Assembly: GCF_038235435.1 (NCBI RefSeq)
Contig: NZ_CP151275.1
Span: forward strand, 1,178,001 to 1,242,000
Reading direction: 5' to 3'
Source of the DNA: Niveibacterium sp. SC-1
GTDB taxonomy: Bacteria > Pseudomonadota > Gammaproteobacteria > Burkholderiales > Rhodocyclaceae
DNA: 64,000 nucleotides
Part shown: positions 46,499 through 55,237 of the stretch, piece after piece
How the letters are laid out: each line of letters begins with the position of its first letter
Position numbering within the stretch: the stretch's first letter is position 1
The notes under the pieces: model-generated
Told to the model about the DNA's origin: nothing
Seen by the model: the letters and a program-made list of their open reading frames with translations, nothing else
Database searches by the model: none
Program-made: the position numbers and the translations under genes

Positions 46499-46963
46499 AT
46501 GCGCGCAGGCCCCTGGCTTCCGCTGCTTCTGCTGCCCCTGCTGTCCGCCTGCGAGAACGACGCCGCGGCCTATGCGGTCGAGGGGCGTAATCACGCGATC
46601 ACGCTGGTGCGCGAGCAACCCTATCCCTTCGCGCCGACGGTCAAGCAGGCGCTGGTGGTAGCGCGCTTCCCCGATTGCCAGCGGCGCTTCGCGCTCGACG
46701 AGGGCACGGCTGCGGACAGTTTCAGGATGGAACTGTGGGCCCTGCGTGACCGGCTGTTCGTCGCGCGCCAGGGCAAGACCTGGTACGCGATCGGCACCGA
46801 CAAATGCCAGGTGCAGAAGATGAAGCCGATCGCCGATACGCCGCCGGGGACGCTCGTCGGTACCTACCGCCGCAAGAATGGCGCGCTGGTTTTCGATCCG
46901 GTCCCGGGCGCGTCCAGACCTGCCGGGAGCGAGGCCGCCGGCGAAGTGTCGGCCACCGAGTAG
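46499..46963 (+). CDS. Putative lipoprotein downstream of pyrC
   Basis: Protein of 154 residues with an N-terminal hydrophobic segment ending in a lipobox-like LLSAC (Cys 18). The mature region is globular with one Cys pair candidate (DCQRRF, DKCQVQ) and a disordered C-terminus. I do not recognise a functional family. Tight spacing indicates cotranscription with pyrC. A strong terminator follows. Confidence 0.78.
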   Translation: MRAGPWLPLLLLPLLSACENDAAAYAVEGRNHAITLVREQPYPFAPTVKQALVVARFPDCQRRFALDEGTAADSFRMELWALRDRLFVARQGKTWYAIGTDKCQVQKMKPIADTPPGTLVGTYRRKNGALVFDPVPGASRPAGSEAAGEVSATE

Positions 46964-46978
46964 GCCCCCACAGATACG

Positions 46979-47019
46979 AAAAGAGGACGCCGCACGGTAG
47001 TGCGGCGTCCTCTTTTTTT
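46979..47019 (+). terminator. Intrinsic terminator of the pyrC unit
   Basis: Perfect stem of about 15 bp (AAGAGGACGCCGCAC and its complement, 4-base loop) followed by a run of seven T residues on the plus strand. A-rich sequence on the other side makes partial bidirectional use with the converging HDOD gene possible. Confidence 0.95.
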
Positions 47020-47049
47020 GCCCGCGGCCGGCGCCGGAACGCGGTGCCT

Positions 47050-47913
47050 TCAGATGAAGGCGCGGGCGTCCTCAAGCAGGCGCGGCGCGCAGTCCAGCGC
47101 GTTGTGCAGGGCCTCTTCGCCGAGGACCACGCGTTCCAGCATGCCTGGGTCGAAGGCCGCGAGGGTCTCCGTGTTGCTCTCGCCGCGAATCACGCCGTCG
47201 GCGCAGCGGCTGGCAATCGCCACGACGGCGGCGAAGGGGCTGGCCTGCGGGGAGTTCGGATAGGGGTAGCTGGCGATGCCATTGCGGATCGCCAGGGGGA
47301 AGTTCCAGATCCGTGCGAGTTCGGCACCTGCCGCCGAGTGATCGGCGCCGAGGCGATCGCGCTCCGCCTCGCAACGCTGGGCCGGGCTGGCGTCGGCCAG
47401 CTCGCGAGCGAGCGCCTGTGCCTCTTGTGGCGCGGCCAGATGCAGCAGCAGCCCGCCGATGCGGTGCATCAGGGCCGTGGTGTAGGCGATCTCCGCATCG
47501 AGGTGCGCGCTGCGCGCCAGTTCGCGTGCCAGGCCGGCGCTCAGGAGCGCGTGATGCCAGAACTCGCGCAGATTGGTGCCCGGCACGGCCTTGAAGGCCG
47601 TGGTGACGCCCGAGGCGATCACCAGGGTGCGCAATGCATTGAGGCCCACGCGCGTCACGGCTTCCTGGATCGAGCCGATCTTGTGCATGGCGCCGTAATA
47701 GCTCGAATTGGCCATGCGCAGCACACGCGCGGAGAGCGTGGGGTCGTGGCGGACCAGTTCGGAAAGATGCCCGATATCGGCGTCGTCCTCGCCCAGGGTG
47801 CGGATGAGATCCTGTGTGACCTTGGGAATGGCGGGCAGGTCGGGCAGGCGTTCAAACAGCTTGTCTATGGTGCTCAAGGCGGTCTCCGCGAGCTGCAATG
47901 ATGCGGGCGGCAT
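47050..47913 (-). CDS. HDOD-domain signalling protein
   Basis: Stand-alone HDOD protein of 287 residues (RLPDLPAIPKVTQDL start of the domain, HDPTLSARVLRMANSSYYG, VGLNALRTLVIASGV, then the degenerate HD motif at LMHRIGGLLLH). HDOD proteins resemble HD-GYP but lack catalytic metal residues and serve as scaffolds in motility, c-di-GMP and stress circuits. No partner is adjacent. It converges on the pyrC unit and lies downstream of xth. Confidence 0.9.
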   Translation of the reverse strand: MPPASLQLAETALSTIDKLFERLPDLPAIPKVTQDLIRTLGEDDADIGHLSELVRHDPTLSARVLRMANSSYYGAMHKIGSIQEAVTRVGLNALRTLVIASGVTTAFKAVPGTNLREFWHHALLSAGLARELARSAHLDAEIAYTTALMHRIGGLLLHLAAPQEAQALARELADASPAQRCEAERDRLGADHSAAGAELARIWNFPLAIRNGIASYPYPNSPQASPFAAVVAIASRCADGVIRGESNTETLAAFDPGMLERVVLGEEALHNALDCAPRLLEDARAFI

Positions 47914-47996
47914 TTCGGCTGCCGCCCGGTTCCTCTATGCCGATGAGATGTCGGCAAACCTATTACGGCGCGGGCCGCGATGCCTTGAGGCGCGGC

Positions 47997-48752
47997 TCAC
48001 CACTCAGCGATGACCGGCGCGTGATCACTGGGGCGTTCCAGCACCCGCGTGGATTTGTCGATGCGGCAGGCGCTCAGGCTGTTCATCAATGGGGCGGAAA
48101 CCAGCACATGGTCGATGCGCAGTCCGAAATTGCGGCGAAAGGCGTTCATCCGGTAGTCCCACCAAGAGAAGCTCTTCTCTGCCTGCTCGAAGTGACGGAA
48201 GGCGTCGGCGAACCCCAGGCCGAGCAGTGCCCTGAAGGCTGCACGCTCGGGCGCCGAGACGTGGATCTCGTCCTTCCAGTCCGGGTGCGCGTCGCGGTCT
48301 TCCGGCGCAACGTTGAAGTCGCCGGTCAGCACCAGGCGCGGGTGCGCGGCCAGCTCCTCATGCAGCCACGCGGTCAGCGCGCGCAGCCACTCCAGCTTGT
48401 AGGCGAACTTTTCCGAGCCCACCGCCTGCCCGTTGGGGAAATAGCCGCAGACCACGCGCACGTCGCCCACGGTGGCGGCGATGATGCGTTTCTGCGGGTC
48501 TTCGAAGCCGGGGATGTCACGGCTCACGTCGGCGCAGCCATTCTTCGTCAGGATGGCGACGCCGTTGTAGGTCTTCTGGCCATGCGTCTCGATCTGGTAG
48601 CCGGCGGCCTCGATCTCCGCACGCGGCACCGCATGGTCCTCGCACTTGAGCTCCTGCAGGCACACGACGTCCGGGGTCTCGCGCGCCAGCCAGTCGAGCA
48701 GGTGAGGCAGTCGGACCTTGAGCGAGTTCACGTTCCAGGTGGCGAGTTTCAT
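47997..48752 (-). CDS. xth: Exodeoxyribonuclease III (AP endonuclease)
   Basis: Base-excision repair enzyme that incises abasic sites and removes 3' blocks. The 251 residues have all EEP-family residues: TWNVNSLKVRL, the metal ligand E34 in CLQELKCED, GDFNVAPEDRD and the terminal SDHAPVIAEW. Its own promoter gap precedes it; the HDOD gene follows 83 bases later on the same strand. Confidence 0.97.
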   Translation of the reverse strand: MKLATWNVNSLKVRLPHLLDWLARETPDVVCLQELKCEDHAVPRAEIEAAGYQIETHGQKTYNGVAILTKNGCADVSRDIPGFEDPQKRIIAATVGDVRVVCGYFPNGQAVGSEKFAYKLEWLRALTAWLHEELAAHPRLVLTGDFNVAPEDRDAHPDWKDEIHVSAPERAAFRALLGLGFADAFRHFEQAEKSFSWWDYRMNAFRRNFGLRIDHVLVSAPLMNSLSACRIDKSTRVLERPSDHAPVIAEW

Positions 48753-48816
48753 GCGGGTGTCCAGATCGGTTCGGGGCTCCGCATTCTATGCGCTCGGCGC
48801 CATGGTGCCGACAGCA

Positions 48817-48841
48817 GAACGCCACGCGTGGCGTGGCGTTC
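48817..48841. terminator. Hairpin between xth and the Asn/Gly-rich hypothetical gene
   Basis: Perfect 11-bp stem (GAACGCCACGC/GCGTGGCGTTC) with a 3-base loop, 22 bases beyond the stop of the leftward hypothetical gene. No U-run on either strand; probably a weak or factor-dependent stop. Confidence 0.45.
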
Positions 48842-48863
48842 AGGGTGATCGGGGGCGCGTCCC

Positions 48864-49469
48864 TCAGGCGAAGATGTTGATGTTCTGCTCCACGATGGTC
48901 GCAGCGTTGTTGGCACTGGCGTTGGCCGTCCCGGTGTTGCCACCCGCGGTACCTGCGCCGAAGTCAAAGCCGTTGGTTCCGGTCGTGTTGGTGTTGCCGA
49001 AGGGGAGGAGGGCAGTGGTGGGAAGCTCGGGCAGGCTGCCCAGCAGGCTCACAGTTGTATAGGCCTGCAGGAAGCCCTGGATCGCGTTGCGGCTGGCGTC
49101 CAGTGCATTCGAGCCGAAACCGGTGAGCCCATTCACGTTTGTCCCGCCGGGGTCGGCCGTCCGATTGGCGAGCTGGCTCAGGTAGAGGCTGCTGGCGAGA
49201 TTCAGGATGCCGGTGGCGCCGTAGAGGGGCGATCCGCCGGACCAGGGTGAATTCCGGTTGGCTAGCAACCCGTCCAGTGGACCGCTGGCGATTTCCTGTT
49301 CGAGGAGCGAGCGCGCGAATTGTGAGAAAAAGGTCTGGATCGGGTCCTCGGCGGGTGTGCCGGTCGCCTGCGTGCTCGTACCTCCGTTCGCCGCAGCCGT
49401 GGCGCTGCCCACGGAGTTCAGCGCGAAGACGGTGGTATTGCTCGCATTGATGCTGCCGATCGGATCCAT
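48864..49469 (-). CDS. Hypothetical Asn/Gly/Thr-rich protein
   Basis: Protein of 201 residues that I do not recognise. It starts MDPIGSINASNTTVFALNS with AGGGGAC before the ATG. It is rich in Asn, Thr, Gly, Ser and Ala, has almost no charged residues, no Cys and no signal peptide. The centre (IQTFFSQFARSLLEQEI, ATGILNLASSLYLSQL) could form amphipathic helices, and the ends are low-complexity. The composition is reminiscent of secreted or surface proteins lacking a classical signal. It stands alone between two hairpins. Confidence 0.6.
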   Translation of the reverse strand: MDPIGSINASNTTVFALNSVGSATAAANGGTSTQATGTPAEDPIQTFFSQFARSLLEQEIASGPLDGLLANRNSPWSGGSPLYGATGILNLASSLYLSQLANRTADPGGTNVNGLTGFGSNALDASRNAIQGFLQAYTTVSLLGSLPELPTTALLPFGNTNTTGTNGFDFGAGTAGGNTGTANASANNAATIVEQNINIFA

Positions 49470-49610
49470 GTCCCCTGCCTGCGTGCCGCGAACGCGGCGT
49501 GCCCACACTCCGTGATAGGTCGCGGGCGAGGGGGAAGCAAGCGGCGGTCGTGCAATCGGCGTGCTGTCCGACAAGGCCTTCACGCTGACGCGGGCAGCGT
49601 GGCCGACGTC

Positions 49611-49643
49611 CAAAAACAAAGGACCGCCTTGGCGGTCCTTTGT
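49611..49643 (-). terminator. Intrinsic terminator of the prlC-glutaredoxin unit
   Basis: Perfect 13-bp stem (ACAAAGGACCGCC and its complement, TT loop) followed by TTTTT on the minus strand, 23 bases after the stop of the DUF4124/glutaredoxin gene. Confidence 0.92.
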
Positions 49644-49666
49644 CTTGGCTTACAGCAACGTCTAGG

Positions 49667-50164
49667 TCACTTGCCCTTGGGGTAGCCCGCGACGTCCAGC
49701 GCACTGGCCCATTCGGATTCGGAGTAACCCTTGTAGGGCTTGCCGCCGACCACGAGCAGAGGAACCGCCGCTTCCTTCTCGCCAATGAGCTTGGCGGCTT
49801 CGGTTGCCTGTTCCTGCGTGGTGATCTTGGTCTCGCTGAAGGGAATCCCGCGCGTGCTCAGGTACTTGCGCGCGGGCTCGCAGGCGGGGCACTTCTCGGC
49901 CGTGTAGAGCGAAACCGGAAAGGCCTCGGACGCCTTGCGGGTCGCATAGGACTGTTTGTCGGTCTCAATCTGGCTGCCCTTCTTGAGCATGCGTTCTTCG
50001 ACCTTGCGGATGTCCGGCGGCGGCGGGGCGTCGGAGTAGTGCACCCGGCCGTTCTCGTCGGTCCAGCGGAAAAGGCTGTCGGCTTGAGCAATTCCGCAAA
50101 ACAGGGTCGTAGCAAGCAAGGCCGCGAGCAATTTCTTCATCATCGACGATTCCGGCAGATTCAT
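49667..50164 (-). CDS. DUF4124-glutaredoxin-like periplasmic protein
   Basis: Protein of 165 residues. A signal peptide (hydrophobic 11-25, cleavage near AQA) precedes a DUF4124 module (LFRWTDENGRVHYSDAPPP) and a glutaredoxin-like domain with C92-PA-C95 and VPLLVVGGKPYKGYSE. An exported thiol-disulfide function is likely. The ATG at 50164 overlaps the prlC stop by 4 bases; a start at Met8 or Met9 would give a more standard signal peptide. Confidence 0.88.
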   Translation of the reverse strand: MNLPESSMMKKLLAALLATTLFCGIAQADSLFRWTDENGRVHYSDAPPPPDIRKVEERMLKKGSQIETDKQSYATRKASEAFPVSLYTAEKCPACEPARKYLSTRGIPFSETKITTQEQATEAAKLIGEKEAAVPLLVVGGKPYKGYSESEWASALDVAGYPKGK

Positions 50165-52215
50165 GCCGCAATCATACCGTGGTGCCGCAGCAATGCGTCA
50201 GGTTTTGGCGCGCGGCCGCGGAAGGCGATGAAGGACTCCAGCGCCGGGCGAGAACCGCCGACCGAGAGGATTTCGCCGAGGAAGCGCTCGCCCGTGGGCC
50301 GGTCGAGCACGCTGCCGCGTTCGCGTGCGGCTTCCTCGAAGGCTTCGAAGGCGTCCGCCGACAGCACCTCGGCCCAGTGGTAGCTGAAGTAGCCGGCCGA
50401 GTAGCCGCCCGCAAAGATGTGCGAGAAGCTGTGCGGGAAGCGTTGATAGGCGGGCGGGAGGATGACCGCCACCTCGCGGCGCACCGCGTCCAGCAGCTCC
50501 AGCACCTTGCCGGTCGTGGGGTCGAAGTTGCTGTGCAAGAGCATGTCGAAGAGCGCGAACTCCACCTGGCGCAGCATTGCGAGCCCCGCATGGAAGTTCT
50601 TGGCTGCGAGCACCCGGTCGAAGAGTTCGCGCGGCAGCGCTTCGCCCGTATCGGCATGCGCGGTCATTTCGGAGACCACTTCCCAGTCCCAGCAGAAGTT
50701 CTCCATGAACTGGCTGGGCAGTTCGACCGCGTCCCATTCCACGCCGTTGATGCCGGAGACGCCCGGTTCGGAGACGCGGGTAAGCAGGTGGTGCAGGCCG
50801 TGACCGCACTCGTGGAAGAGTGTGAGCGTCTGGTCGAAGCTGTAGAGCGCGGGCTTGCCGCTGGCCGGCGGCGCGGCATTGCAGACGAGATAGGCGATGG
50901 GCGTTTCGCGCGAGCCGGACTGATCGCGCAGCGAGCGGGCCTCGTCCATCCAGGCGCCACCACGCTTGGTGTCGCGGGCGTAGGGGTCGAGGTAGAACTG
51001 GCCGACCAGCTGGTCGTCGCGCATCAGCTTGAAGAAGCGCACGTCCTCATGCCAGGTCGGGGCGCTGTCGGGTTCCACGCGGATGCCGTAGAGCCGCTCG
51101 ATCAGGCCGAAAAGCCCGGCCAGCACCTTGGGCTCGGGGAAGTACTGGCGCAGTGCTTCCGCGGAGAAGTCGTAGCGCTTCTGGCGCAGCTTTTCCGCGA
51201 CGTAGCTCATGTCCCAGGGCTGCAGCTCGGCGATGCCCAGTCCGCGGGCGAATTCGCGCAGCTCGGCCAGATCCTTCTCCGCCGAGGGGCGGGCGCGGCC
51301 GGCGAGGTCGCGCAGGAAGGCCACGACTTCCTCCGGCGTGTCGGCCATCTTCGGTACCAAGGAGACCTCGGCGTGGCTGGCGTAGCCCAGGAGGAGGGCC
51401 GCCTCCCGACGCAGTTCAAGGATGCGGCTCATGACCGGGCCGTTGTCCCATTCGGGGTGGCCGGCGTCCGCGGAGAACTCCGAGGCACGGGTCGCGTTGG
51501 CACGCCACAGGGCTTCGCGCAGGCTGCGCTCGTCAGCCTGGCGCAGCACCGCCATCACGCAGGGCTGCTGCAGGGTCAGGCGCCAGCCAGACACGCCGGC
51601 CTTCTCGGCCACGGCGCGGGCCGTCGCAATCGTATCGGGGGGCAGGCCGGCAAGGCGCGCTTCCTCGGTGACGTCCAGGGTCCAGGCATTGGTGGCGTCC
51701 AGCAGGTTTTCCGAGAAACGCGCCGCCAGACCGGCCAGCTCTTCCTGGATGGCCTGGAAGCGCGGCTTGTTGGCCTCCGCGAGTTCGGCGCCCGACAGGC
51801 GGAAGTCACGGATCGAGTCCTCAACGACCTTGCGGCGCGCACGCGGCCACTGCGCGAAGTCAGGCAGCGCGGCGAGTGCCTTGTAGCGCTCGAAGAGCCC
51901 GGCGTTCTGGCCGAGTTCGGCATAGAAGCGGGTGATCTCGGGCAGTTGCGCGTTATAGGCCTCGCGCCAGGGCGGCAGGTCCAGCACCGAATGCAGATGG
52001 CGCACCACGCCCCAGGCGCGCGAGAGCCGGTCGCCCAGGTCCGCCAGCGGCAGGACGAAGCCGTCCCAGCTGGCCGGCGCCGCGTCGCTCGTGAGCTTCC
52101 CGACCAGCGCGCGTCCTTCCGCCAGGAGGCTGGCGATCGCCTCGGGGACGTGCTCGGGTTTGACGGCGTCGTAGCGGGGCGTGCTGGAGAAATCGAGAAG
52201 CGGATTGGCGGTCAT
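50161..52215 (-). CDS. prlC: Oligopeptidase A (M3 family)
   Basis: Cytoplasmic zinc endopeptidase that degrades oligopeptides including cleaved signal peptides. Its 684 residues match the family (about 680). The M3 signature is FHECGHGLHHLLT with downstream E in VELPSQFMENF. The N-terminal NPLLDFSSTPRYDAVKPEHV is typical. Overlap with the next gene by 4 bases suggests an operon. Confidence 0.97.
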   Translation of the reverse strand: MTANPLLDFSSTPRYDAVKPEHVPEAIASLLAEGRALVGKLTSDAAPASWDGFVLPLADLGDRLSRAWGVVRHLHSVLDLPPWREAYNAQLPEITRFYAELGQNAGLFERYKALAALPDFAQWPRARRKVVEDSIRDFRLSGAELAEANKPRFQAIQEELAGLAARFSENLLDATNAWTLDVTEEARLAGLPPDTIATARAVAEKAGVSGWRLTLQQPCVMAVLRQADERSLREALWRANATRASEFSADAGHPEWDNGPVMSRILELRREAALLLGYASHAEVSLVPKMADTPEEVVAFLRDLAGRARPSAEKDLAELREFARGLGIAELQPWDMSYVAEKLRQKRYDFSAEALRQYFPEPKVLAGLFGLIERLYGIRVEPDSAPTWHEDVRFFKLMRDDQLVGQFYLDPYARDTKRGGAWMDEARSLRDQSGSRETPIAYLVCNAAPPASGKPALYSFDQTLTLFHECGHGLHHLLTRVSEPGVSGINGVEWDAVELPSQFMENFCWDWEVVSEMTAHADTGEALPRELFDRVLAAKNFHAGLAMLRQVEFALFDMLLHSNFDPTTGKVLELLDAVRREVAVILPPAYQRFPHSFSHIFAGGYSAGYFSYHWAEVLSADAFEAFEEAARERGSVLDRPTGERFLGEILSVGGSRPALESFIAFRGRAPKPDALLRHHGMIAA

Positions 52216-52341
52216 TGGGGTTGTCCGGCAGTAGGAGGAGAATGGTGCGGCGCGCGGCCAGGCTAAAAGTTGGCGGCGGTCGTGCCGAAATCAAGGATAC
52301 GGCTCCGATTGAAGACCGTACCAGAACCTGGAGATTCCCCG

Positions 52342-53199
52342 ATGGATACAGCGCAGGCCCAAAGCGAGGCCCTGTCTGCCGAGATCGAGAAAGAGCTGGC
52401 GGCAGGCCATCTGAGCTTCCCGACCTTTCTCGATGTTTCCCTCAAGATCCGTCGCGCGCTGGAGAGCGAAGACACGGGCCTGGACACGCTGTTGCCTTTG
52501 ATACAGCTCGAGCCCGTGCTGGCCGCACGGCTGATCGGGCTGGCCAACTCCGCCTTGTACACGAGTAGCGCGAACCCGGTGCGCGATCTGCGCCAGGCGG
52601 TGCTGCGCCTGGGCGTAGCCGCCGTCCGCTCGCTCGCCTTGGTGGTCGCGACCTCGCAACTCGCAAGGGCCGAACAGCTCGGGCCCGCGCGGGCGTATGC
52701 GATGCGCCTGTGGGATCACTGCGTGGACGTGGCCGCCTGGGCTTACGCGATCGCCAAGGAGACGGGCGAGGTCTCGGCCGACGAAGCCCTGCTCGCCGGG
52801 ATGCTGCACGACATCGGGCAGTTCTACCTGCTCGGCAAGGCCATGGACTATCCGCAGCTGCTGGACCATGAAGACGAACTGTCTGACCTGGTGCTGTGCT
52901 GGCACAAGCCGGTGGGCCGCGCGGTGCTGCAGGCCCTGGGCGTGCCTGAGGACATCGTCGACGCGGTGGACGATCGCGAAGTCCTCGGCGGGGCCTTGCC
53001 GCTCAGTGGCCTGGCGGATGTGCTCTTCCTCGCCAATCTCGCGGCCGAGATGCCCAACCCGCTCACCCTGCAGCGCGAGCCGACCCGCTCGGCCCTGCTG
53101 GAGGCGGCCACGCATGGTATGGACAAGCAGGCCTTCGACGCACTGGCCGCTGCGGCCAGCGATGAACGCCTGCGCGCCCTGGCTGCGCTCAGGGGCTGA
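52342..53199 (+). CDS. HDOD-domain signalling protein
   Basis: Protein of 285 residues with an HDOD domain across residues 25-225 (SFPTFLDVSLKIRRAL, EPVLAARLIGLANSALY, RLGVAAVRSLALV). Unlike the HDOD protein at 47050 it keeps an HD pair in LLAGMLHDIGQFYLLGKA, although other HD-GYP residues are missing. The start follows CTGGAGATTCCCC; the frame is open upstream but not family-like. Copy 2 of the 105-bp repeat begins 8 bases after its stop. Divergent from prlC. Confidence 0.88.
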   Translation: MDTAQAQSEALSAEIEKELAAGHLSFPTFLDVSLKIRRALESEDTGLDTLLPLIQLEPVLAARLIGLANSALYTSSANPVRDLRQAVLRLGVAAVRSLALVVATSQLARAEQLGPARAYAMRLWDHCVDVAAWAYAIAKETGEVSADEALLAGMLHDIGQFYLLGKAMDYPQLLDHEDELSDLVLCWHKPVGRAVLQALGVPEDIVDAVDDREVLGGALPLSGLADVLFLANLAAEMPNPLTLQREPTRSALLEAATHGMDKQAFDALAAAASDERLRALAALRG

Positions 53200-53207
53200 G
53201 CGTCTGC

Positions 53208-53312
53208 GAAGAAATCTACTGCGCGGCGCAATCTCGAAACTCCGGTGCTCAAAGTCCTCAAGGACTTCTCCGCTCCTCATTTCGACCTTGCACCGCTCGC
53301 TACGATTTCTTC
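53208..53312. repeat. 105-bp palindromic interspersed repeat, copy 2
   Basis: Same length and termini (GAAGAAATC...GATTTCTTC) and same central palindrome as the copy at 3479-3583, with about five substitutions. It lies between the end of the HDOD gene and the converging DUF2189 gene. The strict preservation of both ends suggests movement or gene conversion as a unit. Confidence 0.85.
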
Positions 53313-53383
53313 ACAAACGCTGAAGCCCGAATGAAGAGCACCCGGGCGCGAAGGTCGGGCCTTGTCTTGCGGCAGGCGCCCCT

Positions 53384-54163
53384 TCAGTCCTTGGGAATGA
53401 GGTCGCGATAGGCGTGCCAGGTCGCGTGCCCCAGCAACGGCAGGGTGATGACCAGGCCCAGCATCCAGGTGGCAAAGCCGATGCCGACCAGGGCGACGAT
53501 CAAGAACGCCCAGAGGATCATCGCCACGAGGTTGTGGCCGATGACCTGCATGCTGGCCATCATCGCGGTCACCACGTCGCTCTCGCGGTCCATCAGGAAG
53601 GGCAGCGAGATCGCGCTCAGTGAATAGAGCAGGGCGGCGATCGCGGCGCCTATGAAGACGTAGGCCACGACGAAGTGTAGGTAGTCGCCGGAGAGGAAGA
53701 TCTGCCGGTAGAAGTGATCCACGTTCGGCAGGTCGCCCGAGTAGAAGAGCGCGAACAGGATTGCCGAGATTCGCTCCCAGGAGATCATGGCGATCACCAG
53801 GAAGAGGCCGAAATACAGCAGCGAGTCGCCGTGGCGCGCGAGTCCGCGGACCGAGTCCATGAAGCTGCAGGCCTGGCCCATCTCGCGCCGGCGCGAGATT
53901 TCATAGAGTCCCGCCGCGGCCAGCGGGCCGATCAGCAGGAAGCCGGAGATCGCGGCGGTGAAGAGATACGGCCGGCCTGACGCATAGCTCAGGATCAGGA
54001 AGCCCAGGATCGCGAAGAGCGCGCCCCAGGCGAGACTGGGGCCGGGGCGGGCGCGCATGTCGGAGAGCGCGCGGGATAGCCAGACAAAGGGACGGGTGGC
54101 CTCAACCCGTCTGAAGTGAAGATGCCCGAGCGGATGCTCGAATGACGGGAGCGGTTCGTCCAT
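53384..54163 (-). CDS. DUF2189 integral membrane protein
   Basis: Protein of 259 residues with about six membrane segments, matching DUF2189: FVWLSRALSDMRARPGPSLAWGALF at the start, LIGPLAAAGLYEISRR in the first half, and LPLLGHATWHAYRDLI at the end. Members often sit near cytochrome or copper genes, but none is here. Function unknown. Confidence 0.88.
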   Translation of the reverse strand: MDEPLPSFEHPLGHLHFRRVEATRPFVWLSRALSDMRARPGPSLAWGALFAILGFLILSYASGRPYLFTAAISGFLLIGPLAAAGLYEISRRREMGQACSFMDSVRGLARHGDSLLYFGLFLVIAMISWERISAILFALFYSGDLPNVDHFYRQIFLSGDYLHFVVAYVFIGAAIAALLYSLSAISLPFLMDRESDVVTAMMASMQVIGHNLVAMILWAFLIVALVGIGFATWMLGLVITLPLLGHATWHAYRDLIPKD

Positions 54164-54205
54164 GCTGGTCTCCTCGAAAAGCTAGCGGGACCAGGCTTAG
54201 AAGCG

Positions 54206-54234
54206 GGCAGCCTGCGACAAGTTCGCAGGCTGCC
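54206..54234 (-). terminator. Hairpin downstream of purC
   Basis: Perfect 12-bp stem (GGCAGCCTGCGA/TCGCAGGCTGCC) with a 5-base loop, 39 bases beyond the purC stop. Followed on the minus strand by CGCTTCT, so a weak U-tract. Confidence 0.55.
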
Positions 54235-54272
54235 GGGGCAGCCTCAGGAGGCCGCGGCCTTCAGGGCAGGCA

Positions 54273-55166
54273 TCAGGCCAAAGTGCGGCCCGTCAGGCGG
54301 GTGAAGGCTTCGACGTATTTGTCGCCGGTCTTGGCGATGACGTCCGCCGGCAGCTTCGGGCCGGGCGCCTGCTTGTTCCAGTCCAGCGTCTCCAGGTAGT
54401 CGCGCACGAACTGCTTGTCGAAGGAGGGCGGGGAGATGCCTTCGCGATAGCTGTCGGCGGGCCAGAAGCGGGAAGAGTCCGGTGTGAGCGCTTCGTCGAT
54501 CAGGTGCAGGGTGCCGGCGGCATCCAGGCCGAACTCGAACTTGGTGTCGGCGATGATGATGCCGCGGCCAGCGGCGTAGTCGCGTGCTTCCGAGTAGAGA
54601 CGGATTGCGGTGTCGCGCACCTGCGCAGCCAGTTCCGGACCGATCAGGGCTTCGCAGCGGGCGAAGTCGATGTTCTCGTCGTGGGTGCCGAGCTCGGCCT
54701 TGGTCGAGGGTGTGAAGATCGGCTGCGGCAGCTTGGCCGCCTGCTGCAGGCCGGCGGGCAGGGTGATGCCGCAGACCGTGCCGGTGGCCTGGTAGTCCTT
54801 CCAGCCGCCGCCGATGATGTAGCCACGCACCACCGCCTCGATCGGCAGGGGCTTGAGACGCTTGACCACCAGTGCGCGGCCGCGCACCTGGTCGCGCTCA
54901 TCGGCTGCGACCACGCTTTCCGGATCGATGCCGGTGAGCTGGTTGGGGACGACGTGGGCGAGTTTGTCGAACCAGAAATTGGCCAGCTCGATCAGCACCT
55001 GGCCTTTGCGCGGAATCGGGTCCGGCAGGATCACGTCGAAGGCCGAGAGGCGGTCGCTGGTGACGATGAGCAGCTTGTCCTCGTCCACCGCGTAGATGTC
55101 GCGGACCTTGCCGCGGCCGAGCAGCGGAAGGCTGCGGATCGAGGTTTCGAAGAGGGGCTGGCTCAT
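54273..55166 (-). CDS. purC: SAICAR synthetase
   Basis: Phosphoribosylaminoimidazole-succinocarboxamide synthase of purine synthesis. Its 297 residues belong to the longer form; conserved blocks are [66 protein letters not shown] and [13 protein letters not shown]. The ATG at 55166 starts the family sequence; an upstream in-frame ATG adds six residues. Confidence 0.97.
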   Translation of the reverse strand: MSQPLFETSIRSLPLLGRGKVRDIYAVDEDKLLIVTSDRLSAFDVILPDPIPRKGQVLIELANFWFDKLAHVVPNQLTGIDPESVVAADERDQVRGRALVVKRLKPLPIEAVVRGYIIGGGWKDYQATGTVCGITLPAGLQQAAKLPQPIFTPSTKAELGTHDENIDFARCEALIGPELAAQVRDTAIRLYSEARDYAAGRGIIIADTKFEFGLDAAGTLHLIDEALTPDSSRFWPADSYREGISPPSFDKQFVRDYLETLDWNKQAPGPKLPADVIAKTGDKYVEAFTRLTGRTLA

Positions 55167-55237
55167 TGCGGCGGCTTCCGGCAAAAGCGCGGATTATACC
55201 GGCCCGCTACACCGGCCCGCTCACCCGCCGCTGGCGG

